Shown: positions 34,861 through 47,188 of the stretch, piece by piece | How the letters are laid out: every line of letters starts with the position of its first letter | How positions within the stretch are numbered: the stretch's first letter is position 1 | Translations under genes and position numbers: made by a program | Notes under the pieces: model-generated | What the model saw: the letters and a program-made list of their open reading frames with translations, nothing else | Told to the model about the DNA's origin: nothing | Databases searched by the model: none | Origin: Berberis thunbergii | Lineage: Eukaryota; Streptophyta; Magnoliopsida; Ranunculales; Berberidaceae | DNA length: 64,000 bases | Assembly (NCBI GenBank): GCA_003290165.1 | Contig: QNQO01000672.1 | Coordinates: 434,001-498,000, forward strand | Direction of reading: 5' to 3'

Positions 34861-37800
34861 TGTAACACACTACTTTTTAATGACAAAAAAAAAATTTATG
34901 CAACTAAAATTCAATTGAAAATTTTTATTTTAAAATCTTCTTTTTTTTTTGACAAGTTGCATTTTTTTGAAGTTCGCATACTTTCTTTCTTCTACCGAAT
35001 CTCGGGACGAGATTCTTTTGAGTTGTATATATTGTAGCACCCCGTAATTTTTGTACTTACTGAAAATATTTATAATTTTGTGTGATCGTCTTCATTAAGT
35101 TATGGGCATACGTATAAGCTATTGGTTTGTCCATGTGATGTGTAGTTGTTTATTTAAGAATTAATTTCCTACTTACCTTCCTCTACCGAATCTCGGGACG
35201 AGATTCTTTTGAGTTGTATATATTGTAATACCCGCCTAATTAAATAAAATAAAATAAAATTCTTTTGTAAACCCTAATATTGATGGGTTGCTACTAAATT
35301 GTATTTGGGCTCGATTTTTGGGCTTTTATTTAACTAATGATTAGGGTTTTATTTTGTGAGAGAGGGGGGGTGTTCTCAGAATTTTAGTGGGGGCGAATAG
35401 CCACCCACTATATATAAAAAAAAAGAAACTAACAAAACCCTTTGTTTTATTTTCTTCTCTTGTTCTTCACATAGAGTTAAGGTTTCAGATCCTTGCTCAA
35501 CTCAACCCAATAGAAGAAGAAGAAGAGAACTGAGAACTGAGAGAATGGAGAAAGCAAAGCAAGAATAGCCCACTTCTTCTATTCCTATTTTTCTTATTAT
35601 AACTCTGCTGCAGGCCGATGTTGTTGTTAGTGGCTGAGATCTGATGCATCGGAGAGAATAAGAATAGTCTGTTTTTGGGTTCTGAAGCAGATTATTGTTA
35701 CCGATTGGTTCTTCTTCTTCTTTTTCGTTTCGTTGTCAGCAGAGTGGGGATGTGATTGTGATTGATAAGGCCAGTGGGAAGGTTTCGAAAATGGGGAGAG
35801 TGGTATTGGGTTGAAAAGTGAAGATCTGAGGGTGCGTATGTGAGATGTGAGGGGGAAGAGGGGATTTCTAGTGAAACCCCTGTGGTGGTTGATGCGATGG
35901 TACGGATTGCTTCACCTGATAGGTATTTGAGACAATTCAGTAGGAAACATAAGGCAGGGAAGATTAATTCTGCTTCAGAGTTTAAAAAAAATGAAGATGA
36001 TTTGGTGAAATCTACTAATGCCAATGCAGATAGGGTTAAAGTTGTTGTTAAAGAAGGGGGGATTGATAATGAAATCAAAGTTGTGGTTGATGGGTTAAAT
36101 CTGTTAAAGAGGGGGTAGTTGGTTCTGAAACTCCGATTGTGATTAACGGTAATTGTGAGGAACAAAACGGTATACCAGAGATATCTGCAAGGTGATTTAC
36201 TCGTTCTGCTTTGAAACCAAAGGGAGAGCCAACAGAGGTTTCTGCTAAGTCTACATCTAGTGGAGTTCAGTGGTATGAGATGACGCATGCAAAATGCAAG
36301 CAACCACTAAAGATGACAGTAAACTTTCGGACACAGTGAGTCCATTGAAAACTTCTTCAAAAAGGAAGAACACGTTTAAAGATTAGAAACATGGTCAGCA
36401 GTCTATCAGTGTACATACTAAAGGTGAGTTTCTTCATACTCCTTTTATATATATATATATATTTGTATGAAATTGAGAATGTTGGGAGTGTTAATTATAT
36501 ATGAAATTGTAAGTTCTTTCTTCTGTCTCATCTCGCCCCTTTTGTTCTTTGATCGCAAAGCTTGCCCTGTTGTTTTTCCACATGGAGGGTTAGTTTGGGT
36601 TTTGTGTAGGTTTGGGTTTTGTGTAGGTTTGGGTTTTGAAAGTTGAGCTAATAGGCAGTCTATTGTTTTGTGCTTTTGGATGTTGCTTGTAGAGTTGGAG
36701 GATTGGTTCTTCATATATAGTCAAAATAGGATGTTTTTTTTAGTTTATCTAAAATGTTACAGAAATCTTGAGGTGATAGTGACTTAATATTTATGATCAT
36801 ATCATGCCACTTTTGTTTGCAAAACTGACTTCCTGTTGGGCATATGTTTATGCAACAAAAGTATGTAGCCTATATTATTGTTTATGTGTCCCAAAAGCTT
36901 AGCTACACAATGTAATTAGTAATTGAATTGGTGCTCCAATTTGGCGTGGACTAATGTACCTCATGGTTGAAACAGTTAAACATTTAAAATAAAAAAAAGG
37001 TTGAGGGGGTAGTGTACATGCACATTTATAATCTTAACATTGTTGAAGATTATGGCTTGTGGCGTTAGATAAACTGATTTAACAAAGATTTTCATAATGA
37101 ATTAGAAAGCAAGTTGCTGTAAGACAACTTTGTTGTCACGCCCTGTCATTCTCTGCAACTTGTTAGAAGTGGTAGCTTAAGGGATAGTGTCTTGTCTGTT
37201 TTAGTTTTATGTATGATTAAACCCTTATTTAGTTTAGGGTTTGAAGAAAATTTCCTAGTAATAGATATTGACTGGAATTTAACGAAGCACTTGTTTTAGT
37301 TTGAGTATTTGTATTGTTATGCGAATTGGTGTGCATATTGTTTTTCGTATGATGCAAAGAGATGAGATGTGTGAATTGACAATGTGTCAAACATTACTTT
37401 TCCCCAAAAGACTGGTGGATACTGTGACTGATTTATTTATGGTTGACAAAGCGTCACCATAAAAGAGTTTTGAGGATTTATTTATTTTTATGCTCTTTTC
37501 CACAACTCCGAAAAAAAATGTGAAAAGAAAAGAAATTTTAGTATACAGACTTGCTTGTATACTTGTGATATTATTGGGTATGCAGACTTGCTTGCATATC
37601 AGTGTACTTGCCAGTGATCGACCTTCGAGTGAGATGACATGTTCCTCGAGGTGGCACCCCCTTGGAACATGTATGCTTCGAATGGTTTCGATGGCAAGGG
37701 CGGCACACTTGGGTGAGGTGTGTTCGGTGCACCATTCCATGTGTGTTCGGTTGTACGTGTAGATTTCGGAAGAATATTTGCCATGGATCGAACTTCGGGT

Positions 37801-38531
37801 GAGATGACATGTTCCTCGAGGTGGCACCCCACTTGGAACATGTACGCTCCGAGTGGTTTCGAAGGCAAGGGAGGCACACTTGGGTGAGGTATGTTCGGCA
37901 CAGGAGGAGAGTGCGATTGTGGAAAAGTAGCAAGATTTCTTGTTGTTTTGTATGTGCATGATTACCTTAAAGGAAGAAACTAAATGTTCATTCAACCATT
38001 GAATGAGAACTACATGTCTTCCTAAAGGGTAGAAAAATGTGTTTTGTTTAATAATTCAATAATAGTGATTATGAATTGTATAGTTGTTGCATTTATGAGG
38101 ATTGACAACTCATAAATTTTATTTATTAGTAATAAAGAATGCATATTTATTTATTAGGATGATAACACCATTGCCTCATTGAGGAACTACCTGATGGTGT
38201 GGTTATTAATTGTTTTGTTTATTTTAATGTTGTCATGTGCGGATATATTGCTGACCCGAGTGAGCTTTTGCTTCTTGGGTACATTCCTTTTGGAATGTAG
38301 CCGAGTAGTCTTTCAGGTTTAGAGATTTTGGGCTGCAGTACTAGAGTTTCGCTAGTGAGCTAGCCATGCCAGTCTTCTCCGGGTTAGATTTTTATTTGTT
38401 TCAGATGTTTAGTTCATGCTGCTATTTGTTTCTGTTATTATTAAATCCTCACGTCCCGAGTTTTGGGGGAAACAAATAATCCTACGTGGATTTTTAGGAT
38501 TTTCGTTTCCTTTGAAAATCGGGGCGTGACA
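34861..38531 (+). repeat. Concatemer LTR 5 (outer 3' LTR)
   Basis: 3671 bp, ending GGGGCGTGACA directly before the GTCCA duplication, with no primer site after it. It shares start variants with LTR1 and some variants (CCCAAAAGCTTAG, GGTTGAAACAG) with LTR4. The longest version of the internal coding-like segment is here (35840-36118). Confidence 0.88.
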
Positions 38532-40845
38532 GTCCAGCCGAGCACGGATTCCGTTCATCTCAGCCATCGAATACTCAAGCTAAGCAAAAGATCTATCTCG
38601 CGCTACCTCCACCTCCATAGTAGTGCATGAGCAGCCCTAGTTGCCTTATCCTGCTCTGCGCCCTACACTTTCAACACGTCCAACTGACGAAGAACATGAG
38701 AAAATACCAATAATTGCACTGCCATCTTCCTCTCAAGAGCAGCCACCTGTCCACGAGTGACCTGATAGTCTGACCCCATCACACAAACATAAGTAAGGTG
38801 ATTCATCCCATCCATTATCTGCTTGAGGCCATGGTCGAGATGACTGTTAGACTCTTGTACAGGCATCAAAGCCTTCTCCACCGTCTACATATGCCACTCA
38901 CTAATCAACTTGTGTGCACTATACTGCACATCAATCTCAGTAAACCAACTAAACTTCCCATTCGACTAAATACGGATGTCTTCTAGGTTGGGCTCTTTCC
39001 AACTAACCCGTGGATGAAGAACTCGAGGATCAGGAAGTATGGAGTACCCACCCCCAACAGTCAAAAAAATGGTTGAAGTAGCGGTAATGACAGAAAAACC
39101 ACTCTTGCATTTTCTCTGTGAAGCGGTCGTGGCAGGAGTGGAACAAGCAGCAGTAACATCAAAAGTTAGACAGACAGGAAGAGAAACATGGAACTCCATG
39201 GGGTCATCAACATGAACGGGAGAATGAGGAGGAAGATCCTCAGAACTTTGACCATGATTGGTGACCTCTTGTTCGTACATGGATTAAATTCGAAGTCGGC
39301 CAGGGTCTTTGTTGTATTTGGATCCTTAGACTGCTCCACAACAAGTTGAAACATCATTTTGTCAATAACTTGAGGGTCATCGTCAGACCACTCGACAATG
39401 TCGAGCTCACCATAAGCTGAAAGAAGCATATTTTCATTATCGTCCAACGGACGAGTTACCTCCTTTTTTCTTCTCTCCATCACCAGATTCTTTTCCTCGA
39501 CTTTCTAAAAAAGGCGATCTTCTTTCCTACCCTCCTTATCAGAAGTGCTTAGACAAGGAACCGACCAAGTAGTACCACGAGTGAAACTGGATAGTCATTT
39601 TCTCTTGGAAACATGGCCAAGGCTTATCACCAATTGGTTTGACGGACTAGCAGGCCTCGGAAGCTTCCTCTTCTAGGTGGTCAGGCCAGCAACACCAATG
39701 CTAACAGAAGCATCGAGATCTATAACATCTTTGTTGAACGTCACTTTCCCATCAAAGCTAGATCACCAACACTATTAGGAAGAACACGAGCAGCATCTCA
39801 ACAGCTCGAGATTCAGTAAGCAACGCCCATTCCGCCTCGTCCATAGTGTACAAGCCACTACACGCAACAACGTCCTTAGCAAGGAACGATTCCACAACAA
39901 CCACAGGAAGCTTCAACAAATTTTCACTGATCACCTGTTCTTCCACAAACATTTGCAAATCCTTTCGTCTGTTAGATACTCAAAACAACTGCATAATCTG
40001 ACGACCTCGCAAGTTGAAATGACCGGAGTTGACAACAGAATAAAACCAAAATCTCGACCAGTCCTTGATGTCATCGTTAAGTTTCCCAAAATAGACAAGA
40101 GAGCAAAGGAAGCAAATATTCTTGGTCACCACAAGACCAACCACCGAATGCAAAACCCTAACAGTCAAGGGAATGACAGTAAGAATGGCTCTCGCATAAG
40201 TAGAAACCATCACTCTCCAGCTGTTATGATGCATTTGAGTAGAGGAATGCCCAAAAAATATAAATAGTCCAAACATATCTCTAGGACAAGAAATTGAAGG
40301 TCAGACTGGAACATACACTGGTAAAGTCCAATATAACTTGTCCTTGGACGAGAAGGACTGTCATTTTGCCTAGGCAGAACTATCTCAAGGTCGGCTGGCA
40401 GAGAATAGTCGGAACAAACACAATCTAACGTCGTTTGCGAAGCCTTATTGGGTGAAAAGAACGCCTCACAAATGCTAAGCGCCTCTCCATCTAGTATATT
40501 TTCGGTAGACACTGAAAAGAAATGAAAAAACAAGGAGAACAAAGAAGAAGGAAGAAGAATAAACCCTAATTTAAAAGATAGCTTAAACATATAAACAAAG
40601 CTATCGCGTCCCCTTTTATAGAGCCAAGCAACAAAGAGACTGCTCATAGGACGTCGTTCGAGATATGATGGCTACACGAAATCCTAAAATGCATGCAAAA
40701 ATGAACGGATGAATGAGAGGAAATGCTACCAACCTCTCCAAAAGCTGTTAACAACATTAAATACAATGCAATGAAGAAATCAAAAGTTCAGCCGACGTCG
40801 AGTTAGTGACCACGTCAGCATACCCACTAACTAAAGGGGAGTAGC
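38532..40845 (-). pseudogene. Gypsy interior, continued: antisense ORF N-terminal part with putative gypsy-type transposon (PF04195-like) domain
   Basis: On the minus strand, 40647-40210 encodes SLPADLEIVLPRQNDSPSRP, YIGLYQCMFQSDLQFLVLEI and YFLGIPLLKCI. This resembles the plant 'putative gypsy type transposon' domain, found in ORFs opposite to gag-pol in some gypsy elements. It continues through 40276-39980 (RAILTVIPLTVRVLHSVVGL), an acidic segment at 39483-39166 (TTKTLADFEFNP), and a helical segment at 38881-38663 (HLDHGLKQIMDGMNHLTYV). Many stops and frameshifts show it is dead. The concatemer inserted near its coiled-coil region. CTAAAGGGGAGTAGC just before 40846 is the polypurine tract of the element. 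Confidence 0.6.
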
Positions 40846-41390
40846 TGATGATACATCAAATCAGACTGTCATCACAACCATACACATGGCAAAGATCGTC
40901 CATCACGATGACCAAATATTTCAAGACCAAGTCAATTCACAGAGCCCAAAAATGGTGAATCCAGACATAAATGCCCAAATAGGGCCTATCAGAATAAATC
41001 ATGGTCAGAGGCCTAAATCCAAGCCCATTAGAGTTATCATTTAAAGAGAAGGAACATTAAAGAGAAAAAGAGTTGTGGAGGGAGTTACGCTCCCAAGGAT
41101 GTATCGTCATAAAGGAGGAGACTGTTACAGAAAACGTTTCATTTCGGTGCGCCTCACATGCTTAAGTCATGCGGAGAATTAATATCAACCACTATATAAG
41201 GTAAATGGAACATTTGACAAAGGTATGCAATTTTAACTAAGTTCTGTCCAGATATATCTCCAAGTCCAACATAGTTACTGACTCAAGCATCGGAGTGCTT
41301 TTGACCGCTAAAAGGTGGTATTTGGCAATCTAACATTTGTTTCACATGTTAGACTTATAGGAGACCGGATATTGGATGCATAACCCTTCA
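40846..41390 (+). repeat. Gypsy LTR, right (3' end approximate)
   Basis: It begins TGATGATACATCAAATCAG after a polypurine tract and contains CTATATAAGG (about 41192) and the U5 motif AAGCATCGGAGTGC (41285). Similarity to the left LTR fades after about 41310, so the end is uncertain and I could not find a target duplication. Confidence 0.6.
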
Positions 41391-41395
41391 CCACC

Positions 41396-41590
41396 ACATC
41401 CCCCTACCTCTCCTCCTCCCCTCTTCTTCTTCTTCTCCATAAATCACCACCGCCCCTTATCCTCCTCCTCTTCCCATCTTCTTCTTCTTATTCTCCTTCT
41501 CCCCCCTCGCCCTCACCTCTTCTTCTTCTTTTTCTTCTTTTTCTTCTTTTCCACCTCTCTTTTATCTTATTCTCTCTCTTCTCCTAAGCA
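41396..41590. repeat. CTT/CCT-rich low-complexity tract
   Basis: Pyrimidine-rich triplet runs. The long plus-strand frame of Pro, Ser and Phe residues reflects composition only. Confidence 0.75.
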
Positions 41591-41884
41591 CTACCACCAC
41601 CACCACGATCGGTCGGTGGCGGGGGGAGGTGGTTGTGCGGCTGGTCGGGTGGTATTGCTCCATTGAAGAGAAAAGAGAAGGTAAGGGTGGGTGGTGGTGT
41701 CCTTTTGCAAATCTAAAACAATGTGATAGTGGTGTCCTTAAGTGGAAATGGCAGTGTTATTTAGCAACAGTCTTGCTAAAAATGCTCAAAAAATCATGAA
41801 TTTTCAAGGTTTGGAGAAGGGGGAAAACTTCGTGAAAGCCTCTAGAAAACGTAGCTAACTGATAACCAAATTTAACTATATAGC

Positions 41885-42055
41885 CGCGTAAAAAAAAACC
41901 TAGCCCAAACTCTTCCAGATCACATTGATTAGAATGGCTAGAACGTGAGCATGTGTTGTAGACCCTAGATGTCGCCGGCTGGGTTCGACCCTGTGACCTA
42001 ATGATATCATTCGCCAGTGTTCAACCACTGAGTCATCACACCTTTGATAATATTG
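41885..42055 (-). mobile_element. tRNA-derived SINE candidate
   Basis: On the minus strand, GATGACTCAGTGGTTGAACA (A-box-like, TGACTCAGTGG) is followed about 45 bp later by CACAGGGTCGAACCCAGC (B-box-like). This is the spacing of an internal RNA polymerase III promoter. It is not a functional tRNA, because no cloverleaf acceptor pairing is visible. The 3' end is undefined; a T-run near 41890 on the minus strand may mark it. Confidence 0.5.
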
Positions 42056-42935
42056 TTCAGTCCAAGCCTAATATTTGAACCAAATACACGACCCACTAGA
42101 GGCGAAAATATCCATTTCCTTAAGTCATTTACGTGGACCCCTTTGTCCTACAAAATTGGGTTTTCTAATATGGGCTTGAGCTAATCTTATAAGGGACTCT
42201 CATAAAGGATATGCAAAACCTATTACTGCATGGCCCAACTCATATTTCTAGAACCTATGTATTCATACCAACTTCACTTAAGCAAATGGTTGTGAACATG
42301 TGATGTAACACCCACACAAATGTCGCAAAAATCTCTTTCTATTTGAAGTGAACCACCTCACCAAAGGAGAATGCGGATGAAGCAGCATAATGATTAGTAC
42401 AACTGAGGAAGAAGCTTACGGTGAATTTATTGAATGATTGAATAGAGAAGATTTAGTTCTCTAGCTAATAACAGAGAAGAGTGCAATTTTAGACCTTTAG
42501 GCTTGATCTTTGAAAAAAAGTAAAACACAGGTAGGAGGTGCTGATCACGTTGACTTTATATTTAACTAGTGTACTCGCCATGTCGTTGGCACGAGTACAG
42601 TGTCATGTCTGATCTTTGGGTTGTGCTTTCAGCACTTTTCAAATAGGTCACTAAATTACTAAATATGAATAGAAATTATTGTTTACCAAAACATTGATTA
42701 ATTATATTTTTGTCATTCTCATCAATGTACTATTATTATTAATTTATACGTATCTTCATTGTAATATACTACTTTCACCTTAATTTTGTTGGGGCTTAGC
42801 TCCCTGTCAATTTGACTGTCATAACTACCCCAACCCAATAAAACATGTTATTTCTAGAGGATAAAAAATGTTTACTTTGATTTAATATGATAATAAAACT
42901 CAAAATTTTGATTTAATTTATAGGCTTGTAGGCCC
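42056..42935. other. No gene recognised
   Basis: AT-rich intergenic sequence. No ORF with recognisable content and no repeat structure that I could define. Confidence 0.5.
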
Positions 42936-43530
42936 AGAATTTTTCCCATACATATGTAAGATTAGGTTGAACTGGCAGTATAAGAGAAAAATTGAGCATT
43001 CTTAAAAAACCAAAGTCTTGAAGAGGAACATTTTGCAATTTGGCGAATGGAGATGGGAGGGGCATTTTTGGGATTTGGTGATTGGGGAAGGGGCAATTTC
43101 AAAATTTTGTGAAATGGGTAGAGGTAGTATCGTAATTTTCTGAATGATGGGCATTTTCCTAATTTGGCAAATGGGATGAGAGGGTGTTTTCAAGATTTGG
43201 TGAATGGGAAGGGGTAAGTTCAGAATTTTTCCCATACATATATAAGATTAGGTTGAACTGGCAGTATAAGAGAAAAATTGAGCATTCTTAAAAAACCAAA
43301 GTCTTGAAGAGGAAATTTTTCCATTTTGGCGAATGGAGATGGGAGGGGCACTTTTGGGATTTGGTGATTGGGGAAGGGGCAATTTCAAAATTTTGTGAAA
43401 TGGGTAGAGGTAGTATCATAATTTCTGAATGATGGGCATTTTCCTAATTTGGCAAATGGGATGAGAGGGTGTTTTCAAGATTTGGTGAATGGGAAGGGGT
43501 AAGTTCAGAATTTTTGCAAATGGGTTGGGG
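42936..43530. repeat. 286-bp tandem duplication of G-rich minisatellite-like sequence
   Basis: AGAATTTTTCCCATACATAT begins units at 42936 and 43222 (286-bp period), and the two copies are nearly identical. A third partial unit follows from about 43508 (AGAATTTTTGCAAATGGG). Each unit is itself built of shorter degenerate repeats (TTTGGYGAATGGGAAGGGG) about 40-50 bp apart. Confidence 0.8.
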
Positions 43531-44326
43531 CATTGTCGTAGGGGAATTGTCAGGATTTGGTTAATATGGAGGGGCAGTTTTAGAAATTTGTGTACACCAC
43601 GCTCATAGAAACTTACCTTTTGAATTGTAATTATAGATAGAGAATATTATTTTTAGTGATCATCCATGCGTTCATATAATCCAAATTAAAAAATAAAATT
43701 AATAAATTAAAAGTAAATTTTGGTATGTGTTGTCGTATCAAACATTTCATTAATAATTCCTTATGTTTTCGTATTTTCAACGTGTATAATATCCAATAAT
43801 CTTTATTTAATAAACTAAAAATAATGCACAAAGTTTCTTCATTCAGATAGATTTATTTAACTTCATTTTTGCATATGATACACATAACTTACATCCTATG
43901 ATATAAATGTGGGTTTCCAGTTTTGATTCAAATGGTAGTGGACAACATTGGCATTTCGAATTTTGGTTGGGGTACTCTCGTAATTTTATGTGTGACACGC
44001 TTACACTACCGACGTGAATTCGCGTTAGAGAATAGAGAGTGAGAAATAAACAAAGAGAGAAGAAGAACATAAAAACTTTGTTTAATCTGAAGTGCTGCTT
44101 GGTGAGCTTGTAGGGGCAGTTTGAAGTGTAACACAATTAAAGAAATAAACGAGTCTCTGGAGAAATCAAGATGAATTGTGAGAACAAACCAAATGCTCCT
44201 TTATCTTCCATTGTTTTTTTTTTTTTTTTTTTTTTTGAATAAAGACAAAGGAAGGAAATAAAGAGATTTTGTTAGTGATTTTTTTTTTTTTTTTTTTTGT
44301 TAATTGAATCATTGCTTGAATTCTAA
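43531..44326. other. No gene recognised; two poly-T runs
   Basis: AT-rich sequence with T-runs at about 44214-44236 and 44280-44298. No coding signal. Confidence 0.5.
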
Positions 44327-44712
44327 GAGCATCTCCAATGATTAAAGTTATAATGGGGGATCAACCATCCCCCATTTTAACCGAAAGCTAAATTTATGGG
44401 TCCCTCATCACTCTAATCACATCCCCTTTTATAACGTTTTCATCATTAATTTAATATATCTTACATTTTTCATCCCCCTATTCCTTTTGTTTTGAATTTT
44501 TTATTTGGTTTTTAATTTATAAATTAAATATTTAGAATACTTTAATGATATTTCAGATTTTAGGGGATGGATAGTTGCCCCTAAATTTATGGGGAAGTTG
44601 AATGTGAAGTTAAAATGGGAAATGATTTAGGGGATCCATTGGAGCATGCAATTTCTCACATGAGGCCCCTAAATAATTTTTTGCTATTTTAGGGGATCCA
44701 CTGTAGATGCTC
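44327..44712. mobile_element. Tourist-like (PIF/Harbinger) MITE
   Basis: 386 bp bounded by inverted ends GAGCATCTCCAATG (44327) and CACTGTAGATGCTC (ending 44712), flanked by TAA on both sides (44324-44326 and 44713-44715). The size, TAA target and GAGCATCT-type ends fit this class. Internal inverted similarity (GGGGATC/GATCCCC-like blocks) is visible and there is no coding. Confidence 0.85.
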
Positions 44713-44736
44713 TAAGCTTTGCGTACTTATCAAATC

Positions 44737-44992
44737 CTAAAACATTATCGTGGAGCAGTTAGTGCACTGTTTGTATACGACGTAACTCATCATGTTACTT
44801 TGAGAATGTAGAGAGGTGGTTGAAAGTGCTCCGAGATCACACAAATTCCAATATTGTGATCACGCTGGTTGGGAACAAGGCAAATTTGCACCACTTGCAA
44901 GCAGTTTCCATCGATGATGCTGAGGCTTTTGCTGAAAGAGATAGCAATTTTTTCATGGAAACATCTGCTCTTGAATCTATGGTTGTTTTGGG
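44737..44992 (+). pseudogene. RABA (Rab11-type) small GTPase pseudogene fragment
   Basis: The fragment starts within switch II ([19 protein letters not shown]) and continues with [42 protein letters not shown] and METSALES. Rab11/RABA GTPases direct trans-Golgi and endosomal traffic. One base is missing near 44804 after HHVT. The G4 motif NKxD reads NKAN, losing the aspartate that recognises guanine. G1-G3 and the C-terminal prenylation region are absent. It begins just after the MITE. This region is a single exon in RABA genes, so retroposition and DNA-level capture cannot be told apart. Confidence 0.87.
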
Positions 44993-45681
44993 ATACAAAT
45001 GAATTCTTCATTCCTCTTATATATCTAAGAACTTAGGTTTGATGAGAAAAAAAATGTTCTTGCTAGCTCGTGTTATGTGGTTTAATTTTTTCTTTATCTG
45101 AAAACTGAATTGAAGTATGAAGTTATCAACAATCAATTTCAAGTTCTGAAATTAGAACTCTTAGTACCATTTAGTGGCCGTTTGTTAGGAAGAGAAAAAA
45201 AAAAGATGGGAGAGGGTTTCAGTTAAATTCATTATCTAGGTGAGTCGCATGGAAGCTTGTGAGAATAAAATAGTCATGTCAATAAATAAAACAACAAATA
45301 AAAGTCATGTCAATAAATAGTTTCATAATTTCATAATACATATTTCATATTAAATATTAAAAAAAATCGGTTCCAAACGGGACGGGCGGGATTGAAAATC
45401 TCCATCTCGATCCCATCTCACTCTAGATCAAGATGGGACGGGATCATGATGGAATTGATCAATCCTAATAGAACCCAAACAAATCGGGACGGGAAGGGAT
45501 CGGGGTCGCCGGATGGGATGCCCACCCCTAATTCATTGTTCCTTCATCCCTTTTTGAATTTGATTCTAATCTAGTTTAATTTCAAAAATATATTGCCATT
45601 TTAGTATATCTATTTTCATATTTGAGCTAAAACTTCAAGAAGAGGTTCTGATGATGTGTCCAATCACGACAATAAAGGGAT
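44993..45681. other. No gene recognised
   Basis: AT-rich sequence, including a GGGACGGG/GATCGGG-rich patch at 45378-45520. No coding signal. Confidence 0.45.
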
Positions 45682-45918
45682 GGGTTTTTTCGAGTTTGAC
45701 ACTCATTAGTTTATACATATTAGAGTTTAGCCTTCGTTTTGCAAACTATTTGAGTCTAACTCTCATTTTCTAATGGCACCATTAAGTCCACGTCATTGAC
45801 CGATTAAGATAAATTTTCAGACCATTTCACCCTTACCTTAGGTTAAACCATAGTTAAGCCTAAATCACAAAACAATTTTTCATTGAACCTCCTCTTCCCT
45901 GCGGTGCACCTCTTTTCC

Positions 45919-46261
45919 TAGAGTTGAAAACCAAATCGACGGTTCTATTTTTCACCTAAACCGTGAACCGAACCGACTTTGGTAAGTTTCAAATTTTCAA
46001 ACCGAACCGAATCTAAATTATGTAAACCGTAACCGAACCGACTAAAATCGAACCAAAACCGAAATAAAATCGAACCAACCGATTGTTTTAAAAATATTAT
46101 ATTATTTTTATTATAAATTATGTATTATTTATTATATATATTCGAACGGTTTGGTTTGGTCGGTTAAAATCACATAGAAACCGAAACCGAACCGAACCGA
46201 ATTTAAACCGAACTAATCAATTCGATTTTGATCGGTTTGGTCGGTTTTTTGTTCAGCCCTA
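45919..46261. mobile_element. hAT-like MITE rich in CCGAAC repeats, inside the MULE left arm
   Basis: 343 bp with imperfect inverted ends TAGAGTTGAA (45919) and TTCAGCCCTA (ending 46261). They are flanked by 8-bp near-repeats TCTTTTCC and TCTTCCCC (7 of 8 match), the hAT target size. The interior is dominated by ACCGAACCGA and GGTTTGGTCGG repeats around an AT core (about 46090-46140), so most of it can fold on itself. Confidence 0.7.
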
Positions 46262-46695
46262 TCTTCCCCCTCCTCTTGGCGATTTCCCTCCTTGCGACGA
46301 AGACGAAGACACTCAATTCCTGCCTGCTCCGTGCGACAAAGACAGACAAATACAAAGATTCTCTTTGCTGCAATGAAAATTGTGATGCACAAAGATAAAG
46401 ATTGCTCCCTGCTGCAACGCAGAGTGCTCCCTGTGATGATGAAGTTTGTTCCCTGCTCCGTACTCCCCCCCTCTCGAGTTTTCCTTTGTAAAAGCGATCT
46501 GCTTTTTGAGTTTTTCTTTTAAGAAAAGATCTCTGCAAAAAGTGAAGTGCTGAAAATGTGGGTTCATTCTAGTATCAAGATGTAGTTGTGTAGCCCCAAA
46601 GGAAGAAACAATGAAACATCTTTTGGTTGAGGGAGATAACAACAGAAGTGTGGCAACACTTCTAAACAATTTTTGACATTCATTTGTGATGGTCA

Positions 46696-47186
46696 TGTTG
46701 TGTCCTTCAACATCCTTCCACCTTACAATGAATATGTTTTGGTACATGCATGATGAACTTGGAATTTAAAGATGACATCTTGAAATTCCAAATGAATAGC
46801 TACATGGGAACTTGAGATTCATTGTTTTTGGATCTTGAATGAAATTAATGTTAATGTATTGGGTGGCCTATATAAAGAAGTGTCATTCTTCATTCCACTC
46901 CATTCCATCTCACTAGAGTGTGAGTGAGAAACTAATTGAGAGAGATATTGTAATCCACTTTTGGGGTGAGAGTTGTAATCCTATTATTCATACATAGTGG
47001 AAGTGGTCCGTAGTAACCCATGGACGTAGGCTTTGCTGAACCACGTAAATATCTGTGTGTTCTGTACTTTAGTTTTTCCTGCATACTTTATTTCATAAAG
47101 AGTTTGGAAGAAATTAGATCGGCGTACACAGATCAGGAAAGGAGAGATTGTTATTTCGCTGCGATCTTAATTACCTTAACCCAACA
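46696..47186 (+). repeat. Copia 5' LTR
   Basis: Begins TGTTGTGTCC, ends ACCCAACA, with a TATA element CCTATATAAAG (about 46868). It is 491 bp, about 10 bp longer than its partner because of a short insertion near 47010 (AGTAACCCAT). Confidence 0.93.
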
Positions 47187-47188
47187 AC

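Larger units (their letters stand above)
19277..38531 (+). mobile_element. Tandem LTR concatemer: five 3.3-3.7-kb LTRs and four about 303-bp interiors in one insertion
   Basis: The 19,255-bp block begins TGTAACACCACTAC and ends GGGGCGTGACA. It is flanked on both sides by the 5-bp duplication GTCCA (19272-19276 and 38532-38536), so it behaves as one retrotransposon insertion. Inside, LTR and interior alternate head to tail with a period of about 3.99-4.00 kb, shortened to about 3.59 kb in the fourth unit. Each interior starts with a tRNA-iMet primer site (TGGTATCAGAGC) and ends with CGAATCTCGGGACGAGATTC, typical of the 3' end of chromovirus (Tekay/Del-like) gypsy interiors. No gag or pol is present, so it is non-autonomous. 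Confidence 0.9.

Noticed and set aside
41376..41666. 96-codon plus-strand ORF rich in Pro, Ser and Phe
   Set aside because: Produced by a CCT/CTT low-complexity tract; no domain.
41975..42050. Possible functional tRNA gene
   Set aside because: B-box- and A-box-like motifs are present, but acceptor and anticodon stems do not pair; SINE-like instead.
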